64,000 nucleotides of DNA from Aureimonas sp. Leaf324 (GCF_001423245.1 NZ_LMOH01000027.1:1-64000); one strand, 5' to 3'. Positions 19,462 through 29,940 are shown, counted from the stretch's first letter. Notes: a model not told the origin generated them from the sequence alone. Numbers and translations are program-made.

Positions 19462-21467
19462 CGCGCGGCGGTCCTTCGGCGGGCGAGGAGCAGCATCAGA
19501 CACGGCGCGCCGACGAGCGCCGCGACGATGCCGGTCGGCAGGGTCCAGGGAAAGGCGAGGCTGCGGCCGAGCCAGTCGGCGACGACGAGGATCGCCGCTC
19601 CCGACAGGGCGCTGACGCCGAGCGCGGCGAGCGGACGGTGGACGCCGACGAGCCGCGCGAGATGGGGCGCCATCAGCCCGACGAAGGTCAGCGGCCCGGC
19701 GATCGGCGTCGCGGCGGCCGTGAGCATCGCGGCCAGCGCGAAGAGCGCGAGGCGCGTGCGCGCGAGCGGCAGGCCGAGCGCACGCGACACAGGGGCCCCG
19801 AGCGGCAGGATGGCGAGCGGCCGCGCGGCCAGCGCGGCAATCGATACGAGGATGGCGGCGCCCGCGCCGGCCGCGATGGCTGCCTGGGGGGTGAGGCCGC
19901 TGGTCGAGCCGGCCATCCAGCCGAGCAGCATCAGCGCGCGGGGGTCGCCGCCGGCCGACAGAAGCCCGACCACGGCATCGAGCAGCGCGTTGAGGGCGAT
20001 GCCGGCCAGAAGCACGCGTTCCGGCTGAAAGCCCGAGCGCCGGCCGAAGGCGAGGACCGCCATCAGGACGGCGAGGCTGCCGGCGACCGCCGCCGCACCC
20101 ATCGCGGCCGTCCCCGGTGCCGGGAGAAGGAAGAGCACCATGGCCGCCGCGAACGCCGCGCCGGCGCTGACGCCCAGCACTTCGGGGCTCGCCATCTCGT
20201 TGCCGGTGAGGCGCTGGAGCAGGAGGCCGGCGGTGCCGAGCATCGCGCCCGCCGCACCCGCGCCCACCATGCGCGGCCAGCGCAGCGGCAGGATGTCCGC
20301 AAACAGCGACGGCGGCAGTACGCCCCATGCGCCCGTCGCCGGATGGGGCCCGATGAACAGCGCGAGAAGGCCGAGCGCGAGAAGGGCGATGGCGATGGCG
20401 GCGAGCCGCGCGCGCGGATGCGCCGGCCCACCCGCCGCCGGGCGAAGGGCACCGTCCGCCGGGATCGGCGCGCGGTCGGCGGCGACGAGCCGCGGCAGGA
20501 GCAGGAGGAGAAGCGGCGCGCCGACGATCGCGGTGACCGCGCCGGTCGGCAGGAACGTGCCGAGCGGCCCCGGCACGGCCTGCAGCGCGGCGTCGGTCAG
20601 AAGCAGGATCGCCGCGCCGAGCCCCGTCGACAGCGCCAGCCGCGCGGCGAAGGTGCGGGCACCGGACAGACGCGCGAGGAGCGGCGCGACGAGGCCGATG
20701 AAGCCGATCACGCCGACGGCGCTGACCGTGAAGGCCGAGATCGCGACCGACAGGAACACGGCGAGCGCGCGCAGGCGCGCCGGGTCGAGGCCGCGCGCGC
20801 GTGCGTTGGCGTCGTCGAGATCGAGGAGGCTCATCGGGCGCACGAGGAGAAGGGCCGGCGGCACGAGGAGCGCGAGGCGCAGGAGAAGCGACAGGAACGG
20901 GTCCCAACTCTGCTGCGACAGCGAGCCCGAGCCCCAGATGAAGAGGCTGGCGAGGTAGCGGTCGTTGAGCAGCGTCAAGAGCGCCGACAGGGCGCCGGCA
21001 TAGAGCCCGACCACGAGGCCGGCGAGGATCAGCGAGACCGCGGCGAAGTGGCGGCGGCGCACCAGCGCGAAGACGAGCAGCGTCGACAGCCCGCAGCCGG
21101 CGAGCGTCACGAGATCGCGGCCCCAGCCGAAGAGGGCCGGGGCCATGAGCGTGGCGACGGCGAGCGCCAGCCGCCCGCCGGCCTCGACGCCGAGCGTCGT
21201 CGGCGAAGCCAGCGGATTGCGCAGGGCCTGCTGCAGGAACGCGCCGGAGGCGGCGAGCGCCCCGCCGCACAGGACCGCCATCGCAAGCCGCGGCAGGGTG
21301 GCGTGCAGGAGCAGCATGCGCTCGATGTCGTAAGATGCGCCCACCGGTGCGTCGAGCGCGGCGCCGAGCGGGCCGGACACGACATAGGCGGCGAGCGCCA
21401 GGGCGGGCAGCGCGAGAAGCGCGAGGACGAGGCCGCCGCGCGGGCGGGGCAGGGTTCCTGCGCTCAT
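19458..21467 (-). CDS. fhuB: Double-length iron-siderophore permease
   Basis: 669 residues made of two homologous FecCD halves (about 1-335 and 336-669), which is diagnostic of FhuB-type permeases; other FecCD systems use two separate subunits. Each half has about ten membrane helices. Both halves repeat the core motifs: LCGGALAASGAFLQQALRNPLA and later AMLGTAGLLLQRLTGNEMASP, and FIGLVAPLLAR and later FVGLMAPHLARL. ATG at 21467 overlaps the fhuD stop. The unit transports a hydroxamate-type ferric siderophore across the inner membrane. Confidence 0.94.
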   Translation of the reverse strand: MSAGTLPRPRGGLVLALLALPALALAAYVVSGPLGAALDAPVGASYDIERMLLLHATLPRLAMAVLCGGALAASGAFLQQALRNPLASPTTLGVEAGGRLALAVATLMAPALFGWGRDLVTLAGCGLSTLLVFALVRRRHFAAVSLILAGLVVGLYAGALSALLTLLNDRYLASLFIWGSGSLSQQSWDPFLSLLLRLALLVPPALLLVRPMSLLDLDDANARARGLDPARLRALAVFLSVAISAFTVSAVGVIGFIGLVAPLLARLSGARTFAARLALSTGLGAAILLLTDAALQAVPGPLGTFLPTGAVTAIVGAPLLLLLLPRLVAADRAPIPADGALRPAAGGPAHPRARLAAIAIALLALGLLALFIGPHPATGAWGVLPPSLFADILPLRWPRMVGAGAAGAMLGTAGLLLQRLTGNEMASPEVLGVSAGAAFAAAMVLFLLPAPGTAAMGAAAVAGSLAVLMAVLAFGRRSGFQPERVLLAGIALNALLDAVVGLLSAGGDPRALMLLGWMAGSTSGLTPQAAIAAGAGAAILVSIAALAARPLAILPLGAPVSRALGLPLARTRLALFALAAMLTAAATPIAGPLTFVGLMAPHLARLVGVHRPLAALGVSALSGAAILVVADWLGRSLAFPWTLPTGIVAALVGAPCLMLLLARRRTAAR

Positions 21468-22351
21468 GCCGCTTCCGCGACCAGCGCCTGCGTGACGAGC
21501 CTTGCGCAGCGCGCCGCCGCCGAAACCGCGCCGAAGGTGAGGACGGGAGCGATCCGCCGGACGCGGCCCTCGCGAACGAAGGGCAGCTCGGTCCAGATCG
21601 GGCTGCGCTCCAGCGTCGGCCAGGTGTCGGCGGGGGCCGGGTCGACCGACAGGAGAAGCGCGTCGCCGTAGGGCGCCAGCGCTTCCACGCCGACGGTGGC
21701 AAAGCCCCACGGGTTCACCGTGCCGGGATAGGCGTTGGCAAGGCCCAGCTCTTCGATTGCGTTGCCGAACAGGCTGGCCCGGCCGAAGACGCGGGCGTGG
21801 CGCGTGTCCGTGAAGGCGACGATGAGAAGCGGCGGCGGGTTCGCCGGCAGGCGCCGGGACAGGCCGGCGAGTTCCGCGTCGAAGGTGGCGAGCGCGGCCA
21901 CGGCGCGGTCCTCGAGGCCGAGCCGCCGGCCGAGCGTCAGCAGCACCTCGCGGGCGCGGGGCAGGGGCTCGCCGCCCGCGCCGTAGATCGTCAGCCGCTC
22001 CACCGGCGCGATGCGCGCGGCGGCGGCCTCGGCCATCGCGGTGTAGTCGGTCGACAGGATGAGGTCGGGCTTCAGCGCCGCCAGCCGTTCGAGGTTGGGC
22101 TCCTGCGAGGCGCCGAGATCGGCGACGCCAGCGGGCAGCGGCGGCTCACCGGTCCAGACCGACCAGTCCGCCGCCGACATCACCGCGATCGGCTCGACGC
22201 CGAGAAGAAGCAGGAGTTCGGCGAGCGCATAGTCGAAGCAGGCAACGCGCCGGGGAAAGGCGGTGGCGGCCTCGGCTGCGACGCCGGGCAGGCAGCTGGC
22301 GGCAACGAGTGCGGACAGGAAGGCCCGGCGGTGGAGGGAGAACGGCAGCAT
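21464..22351 (-). CDS. fhuD: Periplasmic iron-siderophore binding protein
   Basis: 295 residues of the FhuD/BtuF class: two lobes joined by one long helix. The N-terminus has a twin-arginine-like signal (HRRAFLSALVAAS), as seen in several rhizobial siderophore binders. Family stretches are LLLLLGVEPIAVMSAADW near residue 45 and LGASQEPNLERLAALKPDLILS near 78. It heads fhuDBC; no TonB-dependent receptor is next to it, so the outer-membrane partner must be elsewhere. I saw no convincing Fur, RirA or Irr box in the short upstream gap. Confidence 0.9.
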   Translation of the reverse strand: MLPFSLHRRAFLSALVAASCLPGVAAEAATAFPRRVACFDYALAELLLLLGVEPIAVMSAADWSVWTGEPPLPAGVADLGASQEPNLERLAALKPDLILSTDYTAMAEAAAARIAPVERLTIYGAGGEPLPRAREVLLTLGRRLGLEDRAVAALATFDAELAGLSRRLPANPPPLLIVAFTDTRHARVFGRASLFGNAIEELGLANAYPGTVNPWGFATVGVEALAPYGDALLLSVDPAPADTWPTLERSPIWTELPFVREGRVRRIAPVLTFGAVSAAARCARLVTQALVAEAA

Positions 22352-22431
22352 CGGCCCAATTTGTGGAGTTCTTCAGTCACCTTTCCACTAGCGCTCGGCC
22401 ACGCCCGGCGCAAGGCCGCGCCGCCAGAGCC

Positions 22432-23574
22432 TTAGCCGCGCGCCTCGCCCAGCGTGTCGGCCATGCGCGCGCCGCGCTCGCCCATCGGTCGCGCCGGGCT
22501 CGTGGTGGAATCGCGCGCCGTCTGATGTTCGAGTTCGGCGTCGAGCTCGGCGCCGACCAGCACCACCATCGTCGACACCCAGATCCAGGTCATGAAGCCG
22601 ATCGCAGCGCCGAGCGACCCGTAGGTCTCGTCGTAGCTGCCGAAGTTCTGCGCGTACCAGGAGAAGGCGATCGAGAAGATCACCCAAAGCACCGCCGCCA
22701 GTCCCGCGCCCGGCGTGATCCAGCGCCAGCGCGCCCGCTCGCGGCTCGGGCCGTAGCGGTAGACGATCGACAAGCCTCCCGCGACGACCACGAGAAGCAG
22801 CGGCCAGCGCAGGACGAGAAGCCACGGCTCGATGCCGCCGAGGCCGACGAACTCGAGCGCGATCGGCAGGAGCACGACGGCGGCGAGCGCCAGGATCAGG
22901 AACACGATCGCGCACAGCGTGAAGAACAGGGAGACCAGCGTCAGGCGGACGAAGCCGCGGGCCTCCTCCTCTTCGTAGACGATGTTGAGCGCGTCGAAGA
23001 GCGTCTTCATCCCCGCATTGGCGCTCCACAGCGCGAGGCCGAGCCCGAACACGAGACCGAGGCCGAGCTTGGTCTCGCCCTTGGAGGCGACGCGCGCCAT
23101 CTGCTCGCCGATGATGTCCATCGCGCCGCCCGGCAGGAAGCCGGACAGCAGGCGCATCTGGTCGCCGAAGTTCGAGGCGTCGGTGAACAGGCCGTAGATC
23201 GAGACCATCGCGGTGATCGCGGGAAACAGCGCGAGAAGGACGTAGAAGGTAACGCCCGCCGAGACCAGCATCAGCCGGTCGGCGGAAAACTCGAGCACCG
23301 TGCGCCACAGGACGTCGATCCAGCCGCGCGCCGGAATCTCGCCGGGATGGCTCGCCTCTCGGCCGCGTCCGCGCTCCACCACGGCCGCCGACGTGTCGGC
23401 ATGGCCGGCGCCTTCGGAGCGAAAGCCCTCGCCCGTCTCGTCCCGGCGCTCGCCGGCACCCTCGCGGCGCGCCAGCATTCCCAAGGCGCCGAGCAGTCCC
23501 AGCGAAGCGAGGCCGACGACGACCTCGCCGGTTCCGATGCGATGCCGGCTGCGGCGGCGGGCGGAAAACGCCAT
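22432..23574 (-). CDS. YihY/virulence factor BrkB family membrane protein
   Basis: 380 residues with about six transmembrane helices of the YihY/BrkB family (once mislabelled RNase BN). Core motifs are SAGVTFYVLLALFPAITA near residue 105, WSANAGMKTLFDALNIVYEEEEARGF near 182 and the C-terminal YGSLGAAIGFMTWIWVS. The first ~70 residues are an atypical charged extension with one possible membrane helix. The start at 23574 has AGGGGA upstream. The molecular role of the family remains uncertain; it is 80 bp upstream of fhuD but functionally unrelated as far as can be seen. Confidence 0.88.
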   Translation of the reverse strand: MAFSARRRSRHRIGTGEVVVGLASLGLLGALGMLARREGAGERRDETGEGFRSEGAGHADTSAAVVERGRGREASHPGEIPARGWIDVLWRTVLEFSADRLMLVSAGVTFYVLLALFPAITAMVSIYGLFTDASNFGDQMRLLSGFLPGGAMDIIGEQMARVASKGETKLGLGLVFGLGLALWSANAGMKTLFDALNIVYEEEEARGFVRLTLVSLFFTLCAIVFLILALAAVVLLPIALEFVGLGGIEPWLLVLRWPLLLVVVAGGLSIVYRYGPSRERARWRWITPGAGLAAVLWVIFSIAFSWYAQNFGSYDETYGSLGAAIGFMTWIWVSTMVVLVGAELDAELEHQTARDSTTSPARPMGERGARMADTLGEARG

Positions 23575-23770
23575 GGCCTGTCCCCTCTCGTCTCTCATGC
23601 AAATCCCCGCGCCCGAAACGCCGCGGACCGCCTTCCGATCCCTGCGAAAACCGGCGCTCCCGCCAGCCGCCTAACGATACGCACCTAAGCGAACAGTGGG
23701 CCGCGAACCCGGAACGCGCGCGGACGCCATTGCCTTCCCCCCGGACAGCAACTTGGCAAGGAAGCGAGCG

Positions 23771-24940
23771 ATGAAAGCCCTGACCTGGCACGGCAAGAGC
23801 GACATCCGCTGCGAGAGCGTCCCCGATCCGACGATCGAGGACGCCGGTGACGTCGTCATCAAGGTGACGGCCTGCGCCATCTGCGGCTCGGACCTGCACA
23901 TCTACGACGGCGTCATCCCCGGCATGAAGTCGGGCGACATTCTCGGGCACGAGACCATGGGCGAGGTGGTCGAGACCGGCTCGGGCGTGTCGAAGCTCAA
24001 GGTCGGCGACCGGGTCGTCGTGCCCTTCACCATTTCCTGCGGCGAATGCTTCTTCTGCCAGCGCGGCTTCTATTCCGGCTGCGAGCGCTCCAACCCCAAC
24101 AAGGAGCTCGCCGCCAAGGCCTGGGGCCATTCGCCCGCGGGCCTCTTCGGCTATTCGCACCTTCTCGGCGGCTTCGCGGGCGGCCAGGCGGAATACCTGC
24201 GCGTGCCCTATGCCGATGTCGGGCCGATCAAGGTGCCCTCGCACCTAACCGACGAACAGGTCCTGTTCCTGTCCGACATCTTCCCGACCGGCTACATGGC
24301 GGCCGACTTCTGCAACATCCAGGAGGGCGATACGATCGCGGTCTGGGGCTGCGGTCCGGTCGGCCAGATGGCGATCAAGAGCGCCTTCATGCTGGGCGCG
24401 GGCCGCGTCATCGCGATCGACACGGTGCCCGAGCGCAAGGCGATCGCGGCAGAGAGCGGGGCCATCGTCCTCGACTTCCTGGACGAGGACATCTTCGAGC
24501 GCATCCAGGAGCTGACGAACGGGCGCGGCGTCGACGCCTCGATCGATGCGGTCGGCTCGGAGGCCCACGGCTCGGGCTCGTTCGATGCGGTGATCGACCG
24601 GGTCAAGCAGGCGACCTTCATGGGCACCGACCGCCCGCACGTCCTTCGGCAGGCGATCCACTGCACGCGCAACTTCGGCACCGTGTCGATCGTCGGCGTC
24701 TACGGCGGCTTCCTCGACAAGATCCCGATGGGCTCGGCGATCAACCGCGGCCTCACCTTCCGCATGGCGCAGACGCCGGTGCAGCGCTACCTGCCGATCC
24801 TGCTCCAGCGCATCGAGGAGGGGCAGATCGACCCGTCCTTCATCATCACGCACCGGGCGAGCCTGGACGAGGGGCCGGACCTCTACAAGACCTTCCGCGA
24901 CAAGCAGGACGGCTGCGTCAAGGTGGTGCTGAAGCCATGA
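23771..24940 (+). CDS. Zinc-dependent alcohol/formaldehyde dehydrogenase-like protein
   Basis: 389 residues, MDR family with all zinc ligands: catalytic CAICGSDLH and [10 protein letters not shown], and the structural four-cysteine cluster [15 protein letters not shown]. The NAD-binding motif is [15 protein letters not shown] near residue 190. Length and the extended insert after residue 110 match glutathione-independent formaldehyde-dehydrogenase-like enzymes; the true substrate is not known. It overlaps the following SDR gene by four bases, so the two probably act on related compounds. Confidence 0.9.
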   Translation: MKALTWHGKSDIRCESVPDPTIEDAGDVVIKVTACAICGSDLHIYDGVIPGMKSGDILGHETMGEVVETGSGVSKLKVGDRVVVPFTISCGECFFCQRGFYSGCERSNPNKELAAKAWGHSPAGLFGYSHLLGGFAGGQAEYLRVPYADVGPIKVPSHLTDEQVLFLSDIFPTGYMAADFCNIQEGDTIAVWGCGPVGQMAIKSAFMLGAGRVIAIDTVPERKAIAAESGAIVLDFLDEDIFERIQELTNGRGVDASIDAVGSEAHGSGSFDAVIDRVKQATFMGTDRPHVLRQAIHCTRNFGTVSIVGVYGGFLDKIPMGSAINRGLTFRMAQTPVQRYLPILLQRIEEGQIDPSFIITHRASLDEGPDLYKTFRDKQDGCVKVVLKP

Positions 24941-25728
24941 GCGTATCCGCGAACGGCCGCCCGCTCGCCGTGGTCACCGGGGCCTCGACGGGCATCGGGC
25001 TGGAACTTGCCAAGCTCTGCGCGCGCAACGGCTTCGACCTCGTGGTCGCGGCCGACGAGCCGCAGATCCGCAACGCCGCCGAGGAACTCCGGGCGCTCGG
25101 CGCCCGGGTCGACGCGGTGGAGGCGGACCTTGCGACGCGCGAGGGCGTCGCGGCCCTCTGCGAAACCCTGCATGGGCGCCCGGTCGAGGCGCTTCTCGCC
25201 AACGCGGGACGCGGCCTCGGGCAGGCCTTCCTCGACCAGGACTTCGACGCCGCCCGGCGCGTCGTCGACACCAACATCACCGGCACGATCGAGGTGATCC
25301 ATCGGATCGGCCGGGACATGCGCGCGGCCGGGCGAGGGCATATCCTCCTCACCGGCTCGATCGCGGGCTTCATGCCGGGCGCCTTCCAGGCGGTCTACAA
25401 CGGCACGAAGAGCTTCATCGACAGCTTCGCCTTCGCGCTGCGCAACGAGCTGAAGGATACGGGCGTCACGGTGTCCTGCCTGATGCCGGGACCGACCGAC
25501 ACCGAGTTCTTCCGCAGGGCCGGCCTCATGGACACCGCCATGGGACAAGGACCCAAGGACGATGCCGCCGCGGTCGCCAAGGCGGGCTTCGACGCGATGA
25601 TGTCGGGGCGCGGCGACGTCGTCAGCGGCTGGAAGAACAAGCTGGCGACGACGCTCGCCGCGATCACTCCCTCGGGGCTCCTGGCAGAGCAGCACAGAAA
25701 GATCGCGCAGCCGGGAACGAAAGGGTAA
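24937..25728 (+). CDS. SDR family oxidoreductase
   Basis: 263 residues. Classical short-chain dehydrogenase with the cofactor motif TGASTGIG (residues 14-21), an NAGRG segment near 89, the catalytic Ser in LLTGSIAG and the YNGTKSF (Tyr-x3-Lys) pair near 152-156, and the [10 protein letters not shown]-terminal loop. The ATG overlaps the zinc-dehydrogenase stop (ATGA), so both are translated together. Substrate unknown; the C-terminus ([12 protein letters not shown]) resembles short-chain dehydrogenases of stress-related operons. Confidence 0.88.
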   Translation: MSVSANGRPLAVVTGASTGIGLELAKLCARNGFDLVVAADEPQIRNAAEELRALGARVDAVEADLATREGVAALCETLHGRPVEALLANAGRGLGQAFLDQDFDAARRVVDTNITGTIEVIHRIGRDMRAAGRGHILLTGSIAGFMPGAFQAVYNGTKSFIDSFAFALRNELKDTGVTVSCLMPGPTDTEFFRRAGLMDTAMGQGPKDDAAAVAKAGFDAMMSGRGDVVSGWKNKLATTLAAITPSGLLAEQHRKIAQPGTKG

Positions 25729-25896
25729 GGGCGGCATTCCGAAGGACCGGTCGGCATCGAAAGGGGCCCAACCTCTTATTTCGTGCCCCAATTGATCTCG
25801 GCCGGTTGAATAACCCCCTGATGGACGGTTAGACATGGGCGCCCGGAGAAGTCTGGCACGAGAGTCGGGCCTCGTCCGCTGTGTGAAGAGTTGAGC

Positions 25897-26292
25897 GTGC
25901 CGAACAAAGATCCCATCGATATTCGCATCGGAAGCCGTCTGCGCGCAGCCCGCGAAATGCGTCGCATGACGCTGGGGCAGGTCGGGCGCAGCATGGGGCT
26001 GACCTACCAGCAGATCCGGAAATACGAGAGCGGCGAGAACCGGCTGAGCGCCAGCCGGCTCTATCACCTGTCGCTGCTTCTGGCCGTGGAACCGGGGTAC
26101 TTCTTCCGGGGGCTCGACGGCGACGGGTCCGGCGAGCCCGTCACCATGGACGGCGAGCCGACACTGGCCGCTGCGCTCGACCGGATCGGCAGCCCCGAGG
26201 TCCGACACCATCTTCGGAGCCTGATCGAGGTTCTCGATATCGACTTTTCGTCTCGCGCCAAGGCTGCCGACGAGGCGAACGTCACCACCTGA
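25897..26292 (+). CDS. XRE-family helix-turn-helix regulator
   Basis: 131 residues. An N-terminal HTH_3 domain occupies about residues 9-65 (GSRLRAAREMRRMTLGQVG, then LTYQQIRKYESGENRLSASRLY), followed by a short C-terminal region with no recognised ligand domain. The type is common in alphaproteobacteria, where it often regulates its own gene or cell-envelope functions. Start GTG at 25897 is chosen because GAAGAG lies 6 bp upstream; a TTG six bases earlier is the alternative. Targets unknown. Confidence 0.85.
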   Translation: MPNKDPIDIRIGSRLRAAREMRRMTLGQVGRSMGLTYQQIRKYESGENRLSASRLYHLSLLLAVEPGYFFRGLDGDGSGEPVTMDGEPTLAAALDRIGSPEVRHHLRSLIEVLDIDFSSRAKAADEANVTT

Positions 26293-26303
26293 GCCATGGG
26301 CGC

Positions 26304-26762
26304 GTGTCGATGCGGGACCAGCCGGACCGGGACGCCTCGACGGAGCCGCCGGCGGCCTGCGTATCCGCGCCACCGGATGCTTCCGGTGCGGCACGGGGCG
26401 GTCGCCTGAAGCGTCTCGCCTACCGCATGCTCGCCTCGACGGCGCTGGCGCTGGCCGTTGCGGGCGTCGTCCTGCCGGGATTGCCGGCCACCCCGTTTCT
26501 CCTTCTGGCCGCCTGGGCGGCCGCGCGCGGCTCGCCGGAACTGGCCGCGCGCATCGAGACCCACCCCCGCCTCGGGCCGATGCTCGGCAACTGGCGCGCC
26601 CGGCGCGTCGTGCCGCCGCGCGCCAAGCTCCTGGCCTGCCTGTCGATGGCCTCGAGCCTTGCCATCCTTTGGGCGTCCGGCGCTCCGGCGCCGGTGCTCG
26701 CCAGCGTCGGCGCGATCCTCGTCTGTGTCGCGACCTACCTCGTGACGCGCCCGTCCCGTTGA
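26304..26762 (+). CDS. DUF454 (YbaN-like) inner-membrane protein
   Basis: 152 residues with three likely membrane spans: ALALAVAGVVLPGLPATPFLLLAAW near residue 48, then two at the C-terminus. The GVVLPGLPTTPF-type motif and the following basic ARIETHPRLGPMLGNWR are diagnostic for the family, whose function is unknown. The first 40 residues are Pro/Ala rich and not conserved. The start is GTG 26304 or ATG 26310. It begins 11 bp after the XRE gene. Confidence 0.8.
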   Translation: MSMRDQPDRDASTEPPAACVSAPPDASGAARGGRLKRLAYRMLASTALALAVAGVVLPGLPATPFLLLAAWAAARGSPELAARIETHPRLGPMLGNWRARRVVPPRAKLLACLSMASSLAILWASGAPAPVLASVGAILVCVATYLVTRPSR

Positions 26763-26808
26763 CGGGGGGCGCCGCACCCGCCCTCGCGCCGCGTGCGGGG
26801 CAGGCGGC

Positions 26809-29800
26809 TCACTCCGCCGGCTGGACGTCGCCCCCGGCGGGGTTCTCGCGCTCGAGCTTCTCGAGTTCGGCCTCCAGCGCGTTGCGCGGCGGCGAGAAGC
26901 GCGACAGGAGAACGTAGAGCGCCGGCACCACGAAGAGCGTCAGGAAGGTGCCGAGCGTCGTGCCGGCGGCGATCACCGCGCCGACCGTGGTGCGCGCCTC
27001 GGCGCCCGCGCCCGATTCCAGAAGCAGCGGCACCGCGCCGATGATGGTGGCGAGCGTCGTCATCAGGATCGGCCGCAGCCGCTGGCCCGCGGCTTCCACG
27101 GCCGCCTCGAACGGCTCGGCGCCCTCTTCGCGAAGCTGGTTGGCGAACTCCACGAGAAGGATCGCGTTCTTGGCGACGAGGCCGATCAGGAGCAGCATCG
27201 CGATCTGGCTGTAGATGTTGAGCGTCTGCCCCATCGCCCAGAGGATCAGGACGCCGCCGGCGAGCGCGGCGGGGGCCGCCATCAGGATCACGAACGGGTG
27301 GACGAAGCTCTCGAACTGGCCGGCGAGCAGGAGATAGACGAGGACGAGGATCATCAGCATGATGAAGAGGACCGCCGACCCCGTCTCCTGGAAGTCGAGG
27401 CTCTGGCCGGTATAGGCGATCTCGGTGCCCGTCGGCTGTGTCTCCACTGCGATCGCCTCCAACTGCGCCAGCGCGTCGCCGAGCGAGAGCGAGGGCGCGA
27501 GGTTGGCGCCGATGGTGATCGAGGGCTGTCGATCGAGTCGCTCCAGCTCGCGCACCGTGCCGACCTCCTCGCGGATCACGACGCTCGACAAGGGGATCAG
27601 CTCGCCCTGGCCGGAGCGCACGAAGACGTTGTCGATGTCGGACGGCGTCAGCCGGTCCTCGGCGCGCGCCTGGAGGATAACCTCGTATTCCTCGCCGCGC
27701 TCGATATAGCGGGTGATCTCCGCCTCGCCGAACATGATCTGCAGCGTCTCGCCGATGCCTCTCGCGTCGACGCCGAGCGCCGAGGCGCGCGAGCGATCGA
27801 CCGAGACGCGCACCTGCGGCTTGGTGTCGTCGTAGTCCGAATCGAGATTGATGAGGCCGGGGATCGAGCGGCCTTTCTCGACGATCGCCTGCGACCACGC
27901 GTCGAGGACGTCGCGGTCCGGGCCCTTCACCACCATCGAGAGCGGGCGCCCGCGGCCGATGCCGAGGCCGTTCGGGTTGATCGCGAAGGCGCGCACGCCG
28001 GTCACCGCCGGCAGGGCCTCCTGAAGCCGCTGCTGGAAGGCCATTTGCGTCTCCTCGCGCTCGGACCAGTCCTTCAGCTGGACGATGAGGATGCCGACCG
28101 TCGGCTGGCCCTGGCCCGTGCGGCCGGGCGACAGGACGGTGAGGATCGCGCGCATCGGCCCGTCCTCGCCGTTGGTCTCGCGCACCACGGTCTCGAGGCT
28201 GCGCATTTTTTCCGACATATAGGCGGGCGAAGCGCCCTCCGGCCCTTCCGCGCGCACGATGATCGCGCCGCGGTCCTCGTCGGGCGCCAGCTCGCTCGGC
28301 ACCACGGTGAAGGCGAAGGCGCCGATGCCGGCAAAGGCAAGGCCGGCGAGAAGCGTCAGCCAGACATGGCGGACCGCGGTGCCGAGCACGCGCTTGTAGG
28401 CGTTGCCGAGCCGGTCGAGCCGGTCCCCAACGAAGCGCTCCATGCGCGTCGGCTCGGTGCGCGTGGTGAAGAGCTTCGACGACAGCATCGGCGCCAGCGT
28501 CAGCGCCGCGGTGGTCGAGAACCCGACGATCGCGGCGAGGACCACCGCGAACTCGCGGAACAGGAGGCCGACATTGCCGCCGAGGAAGGCGAGCGGCAGG
28601 ATCACCGCGATCAGCACCAGCGCGCTCGCAAAGACGGCAAAGCCCACCTGCCGCGTCGCGCGCGCGGCGGCCAGGAGCAGCGGCTCGCCCTGCTGCTGGC
28701 GGCGGCGGATGTTCTCCATGATGACGACGGCGTCGTCGGTGCACAGGCTGATCGCGAGGATGACGGCCAGGATCGTCAGGGTGTTGAGCGAGAAGCCCAT
28801 CGCCACGGCGACGATCGCGGCCGGGATGATCGAAGCGGGGATCGTCGCGGCGGGAATGATGGTGGAGCGCACCGAGCCGAGAAAGACGAAGATCACGACC
28901 ACGATCACCGCGATCGTCTGGATCAGCGTCGAGGCGACGTTCTTCAGGTTCTCGCGGATGAAGACGGCCTCGTTGTAGCCGACCGCGATCTCGACCGAAT
29001 CCGGAATCTGGTCGCGCACCGAATCGAGTTCCTCGATCACGCCTTGCGCGATTTCCAGCGTGTTGGCGTTGGACTGGCGCACGACGCCGAGCGAGATCGC
29101 GTCCTGTCCGTCGACGCGAAAGCCGGAGTTGCGGTCCTCGACGCCGACCTCGACGGTGGCGATGTCGCCGAGCCGCACCCGGTTGCCCTGCCGGTCGACG
29201 AGCGACAACTCGCGGAACTCGTCGGCCGAGGAGAAGCGCGTGTCGGCGCGCAGGGTGATCGCCTGCGTCGCGGTCTCGAGTTCGCCCGCCGGCAGCTCGA
29301 CATTCTCGGCCTCGAGCCGCGCCGAGACGTCGGAGGCGGTCACACCGCGCGCGGCCATGGCGCGCCGGTCGAGCCAGATGCGCATGGCATAGCGCTTCTC
29401 GCCGCCGATCTGGACCTGGGACACGCCGGACACGGCACCGATCGCGTCCACCACCGTCCGGTCGACGATGTCGGTGAGGGCGGCGGTGTCGAGCTCGTCC
29501 GAGCGCACCGTCAGGTACATCATCGGCTGGTCGTCGGCCGAGGCCTTCTCGATCACCGGTTCCTCGACGAGGTCCGGCAGGTCGTTGCGCACTGCCGAGA
29601 CCTTATCGCGCACGTCGGCGGCCGCGGCGTCGATGTCGGTGCCCGCCACGAATTCGAGGTCGATGTCGGAGTTCTCGTCGCGCGTCGTCGAGCGGATCTG
29701 CCGGATGCCGGCGATGCCCGACAGGTTCTCCTCGATGATGCGCGTCACCTCGCGCTCCACCACCTCGGCCTGTGCGCCCCGGTAGATCGTGTTCACCGTG

Positions 29801-29934
29801 ACGGACGGCGGGTCGACGTCGGGGAACTCTCGGATCGGCAGGGAGAGGATCGCGCCGATGCCGACGGCGATCAGGAGGAGGTTGAACGAGGCGGCCAGGA
29901 TCGGCCGGGTGATGACGCTGTCGAGGAGGCGCAT
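26809..29934 (-). CDS. RND multidrug efflux transporter (HAE1 type)
   Basis: 1041 residues, the full length of an AcrB/MexB-like inner-membrane pump with 12 membrane helices and two large periplasmic loops. The proton-relay aspartates are present in TDDAVVIMENI near residue 400, and the N-terminus (PILAASFNLLLIAVG, then LPIREFPDVDPP) is typical. It pumps drugs or other hydrophobic compounds together with the adaptor encoded 6 bp upstream. No outer-membrane factor is adjacent. Substrates are unknown. Confidence 0.93.
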   Translation of the reverse strand: MRLLDSVITRPILAASFNLLLIAVGIGAILSLPIREFPDVDPPSVTVNTIYRGAQAEVVEREVTRIIEENLSGIAGIRQIRSTTRDENSDIDLEFVAGTDIDAAAADVRDKVSAVRNDLPDLVEEPVIEKASADDQPMMYLTVRSDELDTAALTDIVDRTVVDAIGAVSGVSQVQIGGEKRYAMRIWLDRRAMAARGVTASDVSARLEAENVELPAGELETATQAITLRADTRFSSADEFRELSLVDRQGNRVRLGDIATVEVGVEDRNSGFRVDGQDAISLGVVRQSNANTLEIAQGVIEELDSVRDQIPDSVEIAVGYNEAVFIRENLKNVASTLIQTIAVIVVVIFVFLGSVRSTIIPAATIPASIIPAAIVAVAMGFSLNTLTILAVILAISLCTDDAVVIMENIRRRQQQGEPLLLAAARATRQVGFAVFASALVLIAVILPLAFLGGNVGLLFREFAVVLAAIVGFSTTAALTLAPMLSSKLFTTRTEPTRMERFVGDRLDRLGNAYKRVLGTAVRHVWLTLLAGLAFAGIGAFAFTVVPSELAPDEDRGAIIVRAEGPEGASPAYMSEKMRSLETVVRETNGEDGPMRAILTVLSPGRTGQGQPTVGILIVQLKDWSEREETQMAFQQRLQEALPAVTGVRAFAINPNGLGIGRGRPLSMVVKGPDRDVLDAWSQAIVEKGRSIPGLINLDSDYDDTKPQVRVSVDRSRASALGVDARGIGETLQIMFGEAEITRYIERGEEYEVILQARAEDRLTPSDIDNVFVRSGQGELIPLSSVVIREEVGTVRELERLDRQPSITIGANLAPSLSLGDALAQLEAIAVETQPTGTEIAYTGQSLDFQETGSAVLFIMLMILVLVYLLLAGQFESFVHPFVILMAAPAALAGGVLILWAMGQTLNIYSQIAMLLLIGLVAKNAILLVEFANQLREEGAEPFEAAVEAAGQRLRPILMTTLATIIGAVPLLLESGAGAEARTTVGAVIAAGTTLGTFLTLFVVPALYVLLSRFSPPRNALEAELEKLERENPAGGDVQPAE

Positions 29935-29940
29935 GGACGA

